64,000 bases of DNA from Coptis chinensis (Eukaryota; Streptophyta; Magnoliopsida; Ranunculales; Ranunculaceae): the NCBI GenBank assembly GCA_015680905.1, contig JADFTS010000033.1, forward strand, positions 248,001-312,000, read 5' to 3'. The notes below the pieces were generated by a model, which saw only the letters and a program-made list of their open reading frames with translations, did not search any database and was not told the origin of the DNA. A program made the translations under genes and the position numbers. Position 1 is the stretch's first letter. Every line of letters starts with the position of its first letter. Shown in pieces: positions 46,538 through 58,994 of this stretch.

Positions 46538-49080
46538 TTTTTTTTTTTTAAATTCATTTAGAGATATACTTTAACTTAGTTAAAATTTGTTGTCCACTTT
46601 TAAAAATAAATAACGGTAAAAATTGTCTAGTTTTTTGCAATCATCATTTGTCAAAGTTAAAATTGTCAAACATGTTGAATTTTTGTAGAATGTTCCTTAT
46701 GGTTAGTAGTTCAAATCCATAAAAATGAGGTTTTAAATCAGTGGGCATAGGCTTTAATTTCTGGATTTTTTTTTTTTTTTTGTTGGTAAATTATTAGGTG
46801 TGACTTTGTAACCCCTTTTGAAAGTTTTATTTAATTTGTCATTTGAATACCTTAAGATTATGGTTAGAATACATGTACACTTTCAATTCTTTTTGTATAT
46901 GGGATGATTGACCTTGAAATTGTATTGGAATAAAGAAAAATTTTACATTAATTTGTTTTTTGAGGTTTTAATTAAAATTATTTACAATAAAACATTTATG
47001 AATTACTTTAGTGCCTTGCTTCATAAATATTAGTTTTTTATTGTCGTTTTTAGATTTTTTCATTTACATAGTCATAACTTTTTTCTAAATTAAGCATTTA
47101 TTGGCGTTGGATCGGAAAAAATTTGTACCAACAATATTTATTTTATGAAAAAGTTTAATTTAATTTTGTCATAATTTACCATGTTACGTTGAAAATGCCA
47201 ATAAGGGTCTTAGGCCTAGGCTTGGTTAGACATCAAGCTAAACTTTGCATTGGGTGTCGGTTTGTTTCTAATTGCCGGTATCATTGCCTAACATCTCTCA
47301 GATCACTTTATTTCTTGAACTATCATACTTAATCAAGACTGCAATGCCAGCATCTTTTAAGTTGTTGTACATCAGCTTCTCTTATAACACCACCACTAAA
47401 GATAACAAAAAGATTCTTGAAGTAAATATAACTGAAGGGAATGGATTCTCTCGAAGGTGCAACGTGTATAGCTTTGTTGTGATCTTGAGAGGGAAGATGA
47501 CAATGTTTGAACGAGGATATTGCAGTCCTTGGTGCGTGAGGAATAGACATCCGGTGTAGTTGATTTTGTAGTACTGAGTTAATTTGAGATCAAATAAGGG
47601 ATGGCGACTTTCCTTCGATTCTCGTTGAATTGGAAATTTGGAAATAAAATTTACTATAAGTTTTATTTTAGTATTTTGTCTTTCATATTTGACTAAGTTG
47701 TTCACTAAGGATTATCTTTCAATGTCGAAATTTTATTTCTTTTACATGTTCTCAAAAAAAAAAAAAAAAAAAAAAAAAAACTTTTATTCGAAGAGGATAA
47801 TATACAAAAAAAAAAAAAAAAAAAAAAATTTTTTTTTTTAAATTCATTTAGAGATATACTTTAACTTAGTTAAAATTTGTTGTCCACTTTTAAAAATAAA
47901 TAACGGTAAAAAATGTCTAGTTTTTGCAATCATCATTTGTCAAAGTTAAAATTGTCAAACATGTTGAATTTTTGTAGAGATGTTCCTTATGGTTAGTAGT
48001 TCAAATCCATAAAAATGAGGTTTTAAATCAGTGAGCATAGGCTTTAATTTATGGATTTTTTTCAATGTTGTTGGTTAAATTTTTAGGTGTGACTTTGGAA
48101 CCCCTCTTGAAAGTTTTATTTAATTTGTCATTTGAATACCTTAAGATTATGGTTAGAATACATGTACACTTTTCAATCCTTTTGTATATGGGATGATTGA
48201 AAAATGAAATTGTATTGGAATAAAGAAAAAAATTTACATTAATTTGTTTTGTGAGGTGTTGCTAATTACCGACATTATTTTACAATAAAATTCATTTATG
48301 AGTATTACTTTATTCGTAATTGGTTTGGACCGCATTGTCGTTTTATTTTATTTTTTGCAAGATAGATGATTCATTTTTCTAGTCATAACTTTTTCTAAAT
48401 TAAGCATTTAAGGCGTTGGATCGAAAAAATTTGTAATTTTATGAAAAAGTTTGATTTAAGTTAACTTAAAATTACCATGTTAAAATGTTTTTAATGCCAC
48501 GGGAGGGTCTTAGGCCTAAATTTTTCAATCCTTGGGATTAGACATCAAGCTAAACTTTGCATTGGGTTTTAAATGTTTGTTTTTAATTCTAATTTTTTTT
48601 GTATTGAATGCCTAACATCTCTCGGATCACCTTTTATTTCTTGAACTATCATAATTAATCAAGACTGCAATGCCAACATCTCTTAAGTTGTTGTATATCA
48701 GCTTTTCTTATAACACCCAACACTAAAGATAACAAAAAGATTCTTGAAGTAAATATAACTGAAGGGAATGGATTCTCTCGAAGGTGCAACGTGTATAGCT
48801 TTGTTGTGATCTTGAGAGGGAAGATGACAATGTTTGAACGAGGATATTGCAGTCCTTGGTGCGTTAGGAATAGACATCCGGTGTAGTTGATTTTGTAGTA
48901 CTGAGTTAATTTGAGATCAAATAAGGGATGGCGACTTTCCTTCGATTCTCGTTGAATTGGAAATTTGGAAATAAAATTTACTATAAGTTTTATTTTAGTA
49001 TTTTGTCTTTCATATTTGACTAAGTTGTTCACTAAGGATTATCTTTCAATGTTGAAATTTTATTTCTTTTACATGTTCTC

Positions 49081-49111
<31 letters not shown>

Positions 49112-50316
49112 TTTATTCGAAGAGGATAATATATAAAAAAAAAAAAAAAAAAACGGGGTTTTAAAAAAAAAAAAAAAAATCATATAGAGATATACTTTAA
49201 CTTAGTTTAAATTTGTTGTCCACTTTTAAAAAACAAATAACGGTAAAAAATAGTCTAGTTTTTGCAATCATCATTTGTCAAAGTTAAAAATTGTCAAACA
49301 TGTTGAATTTTTTTTTAGAGATGTTCCTTATGGTTAGTAGTTCAAATCCATAAAAAATGAGGTTTTAAATCGAATGGGCATAGGCTTTAATTTCTGGATT
49401 TTTTTTTCACACTTGTTGGTAAATTATTAGGTGTGACTTTGTAACCCCTCTTGAAAGTTTTATTTAATTTGTCATTTGAATACCTTAAGATTATGGTTAA
49501 ATACCCAATTTCAATAATTTTGTATATGGGATGATTGACCTTTTGTATAAAGAAAACATTTACATTAATTTGTCTAATTACCGAATTTACAATAAAACAT
49601 TTATGAGTATTATTTTGCTTCTCTAATTGGTCACCGCGATTGTCGGCCTATTCTTTCCAAGATAGATGATTCATTTAAGGATAGTTTTTTTTCTAAATTA
49701 AGCATTTCAAGACTTTGGATCAAAATTTTGTACTAAAGTTGGCGATAACTTTGTAACCATGTTACGTTTAAATGAATTTTAGGCCTAGGCATCTTTTTAT
49801 TTTAATTTGTTTGCATAATTTTATTTAATTTGTCAAAAAAAAATCTCTTAAGATTATGGTTATTACCTTGAAAAAAAAAATGTCATAATTAATCAAGACT
49901 GCAATGCCAACATCTTTTAAGTTGTTGTATATCATTTTTCTTATAACACCCCACTAAAGATAACAAAAAGATTCTTGAAGTAAATATAACTGAAGGGAAT
50001 GGATTCTCTCGAGGTCTGGCGTGTATAGCTTTGTTGTGATCTTGAGAGGGAAGATGACAATGTTTGAACGAGGATATTGCAGTCCTTGGTGCGTTAGGAA
50101 TAGACATCCGGTGTAGTTGATTTTGTAGTATCTTGAAGTTAATTTGAGATCAAATAAGGGATGGCGACTTTTTTGTTCGATTCTCGTTGAATTGGAAATT
50201 TGGAAATAAAATTTACTATAAGTTTTATTTTAGTATTTTGTCTTTTCATATTTGACTAAGTTGTTCACTAAGGATTATCTTTCAATGTTTAAATTTTATT
50301 TCTTTTACATGTTCTC

Positions 50317-50348
<32 letters not shown>

Positions 50349-52739
50349 TCAAGAGGATAATATACAAAAAAAAAAAAAAAAAAAAAAATTTTTTTTTTTT
50401 TATAAATTCATTTAGAGATATACTTTAACTTAGTTAAAATTTGTTGTCCACTTTTAAAAAATAAATAACGGTAAAAAATTCTAGTTTTTTTGCAATCATC
50501 ATTTGTCAAAGTTAAAAATTGTCAAACATGTTGAATTTTTGTAGAGATGTTCCTTATGGTTAGTAGTTCAAATCCATAAAAAATGAGGTTTTAAATCAAA
50601 TGGGCATAGGCTTTAATTTCTGGATTTTTTTTCAATGTTGTTGTTATTAAATTTTTAGGTGTGACTTTGTAACCTCTTGAAAGTTTTATTTAATTTGTCA
50701 TTTGAATACCTTAAGATTATGGTTAGAATACCTTACACTTTCAATCCTTTTTAATGGGATGATTGACCTTGAAATTGTAACAATAAAGAAAAACATTTAT
50801 ATTAATTTTCTTATAACACCCCACTAAAAACAAAAAACATTTTGAAGTAAATATAATTAAGGGAATGGATTGTCTCTATTTTTTTTTTAAGATAGATTAG
50901 CATTTTACATAGATCTTGAATAAATTAAACAATTATGAACGAGGGATTGAAAAATTTGTACCCAATATTTATTTTATGAAAAAGTTTGATTTAAGTTTTG
51001 AATTAATTTGAGATCAAATGCCACAAGGGATGGCGACTTTCCTTCGGGATCCTTGGGATTAGACATTTGGAAATAAACTTTACTATAAGTTTTATTTTTT
51101 CTATTTTGTCTTCATTGCCATCTTTGATCACTTTTATTTCTTGAACTATCATATCTTTCAATCAAGACTGCAATGCCATTTCTTTTAAAAAAAAAAAAAT
51201 CAAAAACTTTTCTTATAACACCCCACTAAAGATAACAAAAAAATTCTTTTTTTAAATATAACTCAAGGGAATGGATTCTCTCGAAGGTGCAACGTGTATA
51301 AATTTGTTGTGATCTTGAGAAAAGATGACAATGTTTGAACGAGGATATTGCAGTCCCTGCAATCAATAGACATCCGGTGTAGTTGATTTTAGTAAACTTG
51401 AGTTAATTTGAGATCAAATAAGGGATGGCGACTTTCCTTCGATTCTCGTTGAATTGGAAATTTGGAAATAAGATTTACTATAAGTTTTATTTTAGTATTT
51501 TGTCTTTCATATTTGACTAAGTTGTTCACTAAGGATTATCTTTCAATGTCGAAATTTTATTTCTTTTACATGTTCTCAAAAAAAAAAAAAAAAAAAAAAA
51601 AATTCAAGAGGATAATATACAAAAAAAATAAAAAAAAAAATTTTTTTTTTTTTTTTTTTTATAAATTCATTTTAGAGATATACTTTAACTTAGTTAAAAT
51701 TTGTTGTCCACTTTTAAAAATAAATAACGGTAAAAAAAAAGTCTAGTTTTTGCAATCATCATTTGTCAAAGTTAAAAATTGTCAAACATGTTGAATTTTT
51801 GTAGAGATGTTCCTTATGGTTAGTAGTTCAAATCCATAAAAATGAGGTTTTAAATCAGTGGGCATAGGCTTTAATTTAAGGGATTTTTTCATCAAGTTGT
51901 TTATTAAATTATTAGGTGTGACTTTGTAAATAAAGTTTTATTTAATTTTTCATTTGAATACCTTAAGATTATGGTTATATTTGATAATAAGTTGTTCACT
52001 TTTTCTTATAACAATTATCTTTCAATGTTTAATTTTAATCTTTTACATGTTCTCAAAAAAAAAAAAAAAATTTATTCCAAGAGGATAATATACAAAAAAA
52101 AAAAAAAATTTGGAAATTTTTTTTTTTTTTTTTTTTTTTCATTAATTTAATTTAAAGATATACTTTAACTTAGTTAAAATTTGTTGTCCACTTTTAAAAA
52201 AAATAAATAACGGTAAAAATTCATTTTAGTTTTTGCAATCATCATTTGTCAAAGTTAAAAAATTGTCAAACATGTTGAATTTTTTGTCAAAGTTAGAAAT
52301 GTTCATGTTATTTTTGGTTATGTTCCTTATGGTTCAAATCCCATAAAAATGAGGTTTTAAATCAGTGGGCATAGGCTTTAATTTCTGGATTTTTTTTCAA
52401 TCAAGCTTAAATTATTAGGTGTGACTTTGTAACCCTCTTGAAAAAGTTTATTTTAATTTGTCATTTGAATACCTTAAGATTATGGTTAGAATACGTATTA
52501 CATCATCATAATTAATCAAGAAACAATGCCAACATCTCTTAAGTTGTTGTATATCGGATTTTCTTATAACACCCCACTAAAGATAACAAAAAGATTCTTG
52601 AAGTAAATATAACTCAAGGGGAATGGATTCTCTCGAAGGTGCAACGTGTATAGCTTTGTTGTGATCTTGAGAGGGAAGATGACAATGTTTGAACGAGGAT
52701 ATTGCAGTCAGTCCTTGGTGCGTTAGGAATAGACATCCG
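41521..52739. repeat. Array 2 long-unit section (about 1.3 kb units)
   Basis: Eight spacings of 1230-1363 bp. Long units hold an extra block after GAATACCTGTACACT that includes TGTATATGGGATGATTGACC, GTCTTAGGCCTAGGCGGGAT and CATTGGGTGTCGGTTTGTTT. Copies differ by many small indels and are more diverged from each other than the short units are. Confidence 0.88.
42138..42353 (+). pseudogene. Kinase-like ORF repeated in array 2 units (first copy)
   Basis: Each array 2 unit carries this frame on the plus strand; good copies are at 42138-42353, 47272-47559 (within), 53395-53610, 58547-58762 and 61976-62191, and others are broken by indels. In short units it opens at ATG as MPTSLKLLYISFSYN and ends WCVRNRHPV. 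The middle, EGNGFSRRCNVYSFVVIL, resembles subdomain IX of plant receptor kinases (EG-VS-RCDVYSFGVIL-E), but the invariant Asp is Asn, the Gly is Val and the following Glu is missing. No other kinase motif is recognisable in the unit. I read it as a decayed kinase fragment amplified with the satellite, not a gene. It could also be chance. Confidence 0.4.
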
Positions 52740-53803
52740 TGTAGTTGATTTTGTAGTAATCTTGAAGTTAATTTGAGATCAAATAAGGGATGGCGACTTT
52801 CCTTCGATTCTCGTTGAATTGGAAATTTGGAAATAAAATTTACTATAAGTTTTATTTTAGTATTTTGTCTTTCATATTTGACTAAGTTGTTCACTAAGGA
52901 TTATCTTTCAATGTCGAAATTTTATTTCTTTTACATGTTCTCAAAAAAAAAAAAAAAAAAAAACTTTTATTCGAAGAGGATAATATACAAAAAAAAAAAA
53001 AAAAAAAAAAAAAAAGGGTTTTTTTTTTTTTTATAAATTCATTTAGAGATATACTTTAACTTAGTTAAAATTTGTTGTCCACTTTTAAAAAATAAATAAC
53101 GGTAAAAAACTGTCTAGTTTTTGCAATCATCATTTGTCAAAGTTAAAAATTGTCAAACATGTTGAATTTTTGTAGAGATGTTCCTTATGGTTAGTAGTTC
53201 AAATCCATAAAAAATGAGGTTTTAAATCAGTGGGCATAGGCTTTAATTTCTGGATTTTTTTTTCACTGTTGTTGGTAAAAATTATTAGGTGTGACTTTGT
53301 AACCCCTCTTGAAAGTTTTATTTAATTTGTCATTTGAATACCTTAAGATTATGGTTAGAATACCTGTACACTGTCATAATTAATCAAGACTGCAATGCCA
53401 ACATCTCTTAAGTTGTTGTATATCAGCTTTTCTTATAACACCCCCACTAAAGATAACAAAAAGATTCTTGAAGTAAATATAACTGAAGGGAATGGATTCT
53501 CTCGAAGGTGCAACGTGTATAGCTTTGTTGTGATCTTGAGAGGGAAGATGACAATGTTTGAACGAGGATATTGCAGTCCTTGGTGCGTTAGGAATAGACA
53601 TCCGGTGTAGTTGATTTTGTAGTACTGAGTTAATTTGAGATCAAATAAGGGATGGCGACTTTCCTTCGATTCTCGTTGAATTGGAAATTTGGAAATAAAA
53701 TTTACTATAAGTTTTATTTTAGTATTTTGTCTTTCATATTTGACTAAGTTGTTCACTAAGGATTATCTTTCAATGTCGAAATTTTATTTCTTTTACATGT
53801 TCT

Positions 53804-53840
<37 letters not shown>

Positions 53841-54665
53841 ATTCAAGAGGATAATATACAAAAAAAAAAAAAAAAATTTTTTTTTTTTTTTTAAATTCAT
53901 TTAGAGATATACTTTAACTTAGTTAAAATTTGTTGTCCACTTTTAAAAAATAAATAACGGTAAAAAACTGTCTAGTTTTTGCAATCATCATTTGTCAAAG
54001 TTAAAAATTGTCAAACATGTTGAATTTTTGTAGAGATGTTCCTTATGGTTAGTAGTTCAAATCCATAAAAAAATGTTTTAAATCAGTGGGCATAGGCTTT
54101 AATTTCTGGATTTTTTTTTCATTTGTTGTTATAAATTATTAGGTGTGACTTTGTAACCCCCTTTTTTTGAAGTTTTATTTAATTTGTCATTTGAATACCT
54201 TAAGATTATGGTTAGAATACACGTATTAATTGTCATAATTAATCAAGACTGCAATGCCAACATCTCTTAAGTTGTTGTATATCAACCTTTTTCTTATAAC
54301 ACCCCACTAAAGATAACAAAAAAGATTCTTGAAGTAAATATAACCAAGGGAATGGATTCTCTCTCGAAGGTGCAACGTGTATAGCTTTGTTGTGATCTTG
54401 AGAGGGAAGATGACAATGTTTGAACGAGGATATTGCAGTCCTTGGTGCGTTAGGAATAGACATCCGGTGTAGTTGATTTTGTAGTACTGAGTTAATTTGA
54501 GATCAAATAAGGGATGGCGACTTTCCTTCGATTCTCGTTGAATTGGAAATTTGGAAATAAAATTTACTATAAGTTTTATTTTAGTATTTTGTCTTTCATA
54601 TTTGACTAAGTTGTTCACTAAGGATTATCTTTCAATGTCGAACTTTTATTTCTTTTACATGTTCT

Positions 54666-54699
<34 letters not shown>

Positions 54700-55524
54700 T
54701 TTATTCGAAGAGGATAATATACAAAAAAAAAAAAAAAAAATTTTTTTTTTTTTTTTTTTTTTTTTAAAATTCATTTAGAGATATACTTTAACTTAGTTAA
54801 AATTTGTTGTCCACTTTTAAAAAATAAATAACGGTAAAAATGTCTAGTTTTTTTTGCAATCATCATTTGTCAAAGTTAAAAATTGTCAAACATGTTGAAG
54901 TTTTGTAGAGATGTTCCTTATGGTTAGTAGTTCAAATCCATAAAAAATGTGGTTTTAAATCAGTGGGCATAGGCTTTAATTTCTGGATTTTTTTTCACTG
55001 TTGTTGGTAAATTATTAGGTGTGACTTTGTAACCCCTTTTGAAAGTTTTATTTAATTTGTCATTTGAATACCTTAAGATTATGGTTAGAATACCATTACA
55101 TCATCATAAATTAATCAAGACTGCAATGCCAACATCTCTTAAGTTGTTGTATATCAACTTTTCTTATAACACCCCCACTAAAGATAACAAAAAGATTCTT
55201 GAAGTAAATATAACTGAAGGGAATGGATTCTCTCGGAGGTGCAACGTGTATTGCTTTGTTGTGATCTTGAGAGGGAAGATGACAATGTTTGAACGAGGAT
55301 ATTGCAGTCCTTGGTGCGTGAGGAATGGTGTAGTTGATTTTGTAGTACTGAGTTAATTTGAGATCGAATAAGGGATGACGACTTTCCTTCGATTCTTCGT
55401 TGAATTGGAAATTTGGAAATAAATTTACTATAAGTTTTATTTTAGTATTTTGTCTTTCATATTTGACTAAGTTGTTCACTAAGGATTATCTTTCAATGTT
55501 GAAATTTTATTTCTTTTACATGTT

Positions 55525-55555
<31 letters not shown>

Positions 55556-58143
55556 TAAGAGGATAATATACAAAAAAAAAAAAAAAAAAAAAAATTTTTT
55601 TTTTTTTTTTTTTTTTAAATTCATTTAGAGATATACTTTAACTTAGTTAAAATTTGTTGTCCACTTTTAAAAAATAAATAACGGTAAAAAACTGTCTAGT
55701 TTTTGCAATCATCATTTGTCAAAGTTAAAAATTGTCAAACATGTTGAATTTTTGTAGAGATGTTCCTTATGGTTAGTAGTTCAAATCCATAAAAAATGAG
55801 GTTTTAAATCAGTGGGCATAGGCTTTAATTTCTGGATTTTTTTTCACTGTTGTTGGTAAATTATTAGGTGTGACTTTGTAACCCCTCTTGAAAGTTTTAT
55901 TTAATTTGTCATTTGAATACCTTAAGATTATGGTTAGAATACCTGTACACTGTCATAATTAATCAAGACTGCAATGCCAACATCTCTTAAGTTGTTGTAT
56001 ATCAACTTTTTATAAACACCCCCCACTAAAGATAACAAAAAAGATTCTTGAAGTAAATATAAATCGGAAGGGAATGGATTCTCTCGGTGGTGCAACGTGT
56101 ATAGCTTTGTTGTGATCTTGAGAGAGGAAGATGACAATGTTTGAAACGAGGATATTATTGCAGTCCTTTGTGCGTTAGGAATAGACATCCGGTGTAGTTG
56201 ATTTTGTAGTCTTGAAGTTAATTTGAGATCAAATAAGGGATGGCGACTTTCCTTCGATTCTCGTTGAATTGGAAATTTGGAAATAAAATTTACTATAAGT
56301 TTTATTTTAGTATTTTGTCTTTCATATTTTACTAAGTTGTTCACTAAGGATTATCTTTCAATGTCGAAATTTTATTTCTTTTACATGTTCTCAAAAAAAA
56401 AAAAAAAATTCAAGAGGATAATATACAAAAAAAAAAAAAAAAAAAATTTTTTTTTTTTTTTTTCATTTAGAGATATATACTTTAACTTAGTTAAAATTTG
56501 TTGTCCACTTTTAAAAATAAAATAACGGTAAAAACTGTCTAGTTTTTGCAATCATCATTTGTCAAAGTTAAAAAAATGTCAAAACATGTTGAATTTTTGT
56601 AGAGATGTTCCTTATGGTTAGTAGTTCAAATCCATAAAAATGAGGTTTTAAATTAGTGGGCATAGGCTTTAATTTCTGGATTTTTTTTTTTCATTTGTTA
56701 TTAAATTATTAGGTGTGACTTTGTAACCCCTCTTTGAAAGTTTTATTTAATTTGTCATTTGAATACCTTAAGATTATGGTTAGAATACCCATTACACACT
56801 GTCATAATTAATCAAGACTGCAATGCCAACATCTCTTAAGTTGTTGTATATCAACTTTTTTATAACACCCCCCCACTAAAGATAACAAAAAGATTCTTGA
56901 AGTAAATATAACCGAAGGGAATGGATTCTCTCAAGGTGCAACGTGTATAGCTTTGTTGTGATCTTGAGAGGGAAGATGACAATGTTTGAACGAGGATATT
57001 GCAGTCCTTTGTGCGTTAGGAATAGACATCCGGTGTAGTTGATTTTGTAGTCTTGAAGTTAATTTGAGATCAAATAAGGGATGGCGACTTTCCTTCGATT
57101 CTCGTTGAATTGGAAATTTGGAAATAAAATTTACTATAAGTTTTATTTTAGTATTTTGTCTTTCATATTTGACTAAGTTGTTCACTAAGGATTATCTTTC
57201 AATGTCGAAATTTTATTTCTTTTTACATGTTCTGTTCTCAAAAAAAAAAAAAAAAAAAAAAAAAAACTTATTCAAGAGGATAATATATAAAAAAAAAAAA
57301 AAAAAAAAAAAATTTTTTTTTTTTTTTTCATTTAGAGATATACTTTAACTTAGTTAAAATTTGTTGTCCACTTTTAAAAAATAAATAACGGTAAAAAACT
57401 GTCTAGTTTTTGCAATCATCATTTGTCAAAGTTAAAAATTGTCAAACATGTTGAATTTTTGTAGAGATGTTCCTTATGGTTAGTAGTTCAAATCCATAAA
57501 AAATGTGGTTTTAAATCAGTGGGCATAGGCTTTAATTTCTGGATTTTTTTTCACTGTTGTTGGTAAATTATTAGGTGTGACTTTGTAACCCCTTTTGAAA
57601 GTTTTATTTAATTTGTCATTTGAATACCTTAAGATTATGGTTAGAGAATACCAGACACTGTCATAATTAATCAAGACTCGCAATGCCAACATCTCTTAAG
57701 TTGTTGTATATCAACTTTTCTTATAACACCCCCACTAAAAGATAACAAAAAAAGATTCTTGAAGTAAATATAACTGAAGGGAATGGATTCTCTCGGTGCA
57801 ACGCGTATAGCTTTGTTGTGATCTTGAGAGGGAAGATGACAATGTTTGAACGAGGATATTGCAGTCCTTGGTGCGTTAGGAATAGACATCCGGTGTAGTT
57901 GATTTTGTAGTACTGAGTTAATTTGAGATCAAATAAGGGATGGCGACTTTCCTTCGATTCTCGTTGAATTGGAAATTTGGAAATAAAATTTACTATAAGT
58001 TTTATTTTAGTATTTTGTCTTTCATATTTGACTAAGTTGTTCACTAAGGATTATCTTTCAATGTCGAAATTTTATTTCTTTTACATGTTCTCAAAAAAAA
58101 AAAAAAAAAAAACTTTTATTCGAAGAGGATAATATACAAAAAA

Positions 58144-58176
<33 letters not shown>

Positions 58177-58955
58177 TTTTTTTTTTTATAAATTCATTTA
58201 GAGATATACTTTAACTTAGTTAAAATTTGTTGTCCACTTTTAAAAAATAAATAACGGTAAAAAACTGTCTAGTTTTTGCAATCATCATTTGTCAAAGTTA
58301 AAAATTGTCAAACATGTTGAATTTTTGTAGAGATGTTCCTTATGGTTAGTAGTTCAAATCCATAAAAAATGAGGTTTTAAATCAGTGGGCATAGGCTTTA
58401 ATTTCTGGATTTTTTTTCACTGTTGTTATTAAATTATTAGGTGTGACTTTGTAACCCCTCTTGAAAGTTTTATTTAATTTGTCATTTGAATACCTTAAGA
58501 TTATGGTTAGAATACCTGTACACTGTCATAATTAATCAAGACTGCAATGCCAACATCTCTTAAGTTGTTGTATATCAGCTTTTCTTATAACACCCCCACT
58601 AAAGATAACAAAAAGATTCTTGAAGTAAATATAACTGAAGGGAATGGATTCTCTCGGAGGTGCAACGTGTATAGCTTTGTTGTGATCTTGAGAGGGAAGA
58701 TGACAATGTTTGAACGAGGATATTGCAGTCCTTGGTGCGTTAGGAATAGACATCCGGTGTAGTTGATTTTGTAGTACTGAGTTAATTTGAGATCAAATAA
58801 GGGATGGCGACTTTCCTTCGATTCTCGTTGAATTGGAAATTTGGAAATAAAATTTACTATAAGTTTTATTTTAGTATTTTGTCTTTCATATTTGACTAAG
58901 TTGTTCACTAAGGATTATCTTTCAATGTCGAAATTTTATTTCTTTTACATGTTCT

Positions 58956-58994
<39 letters not shown>

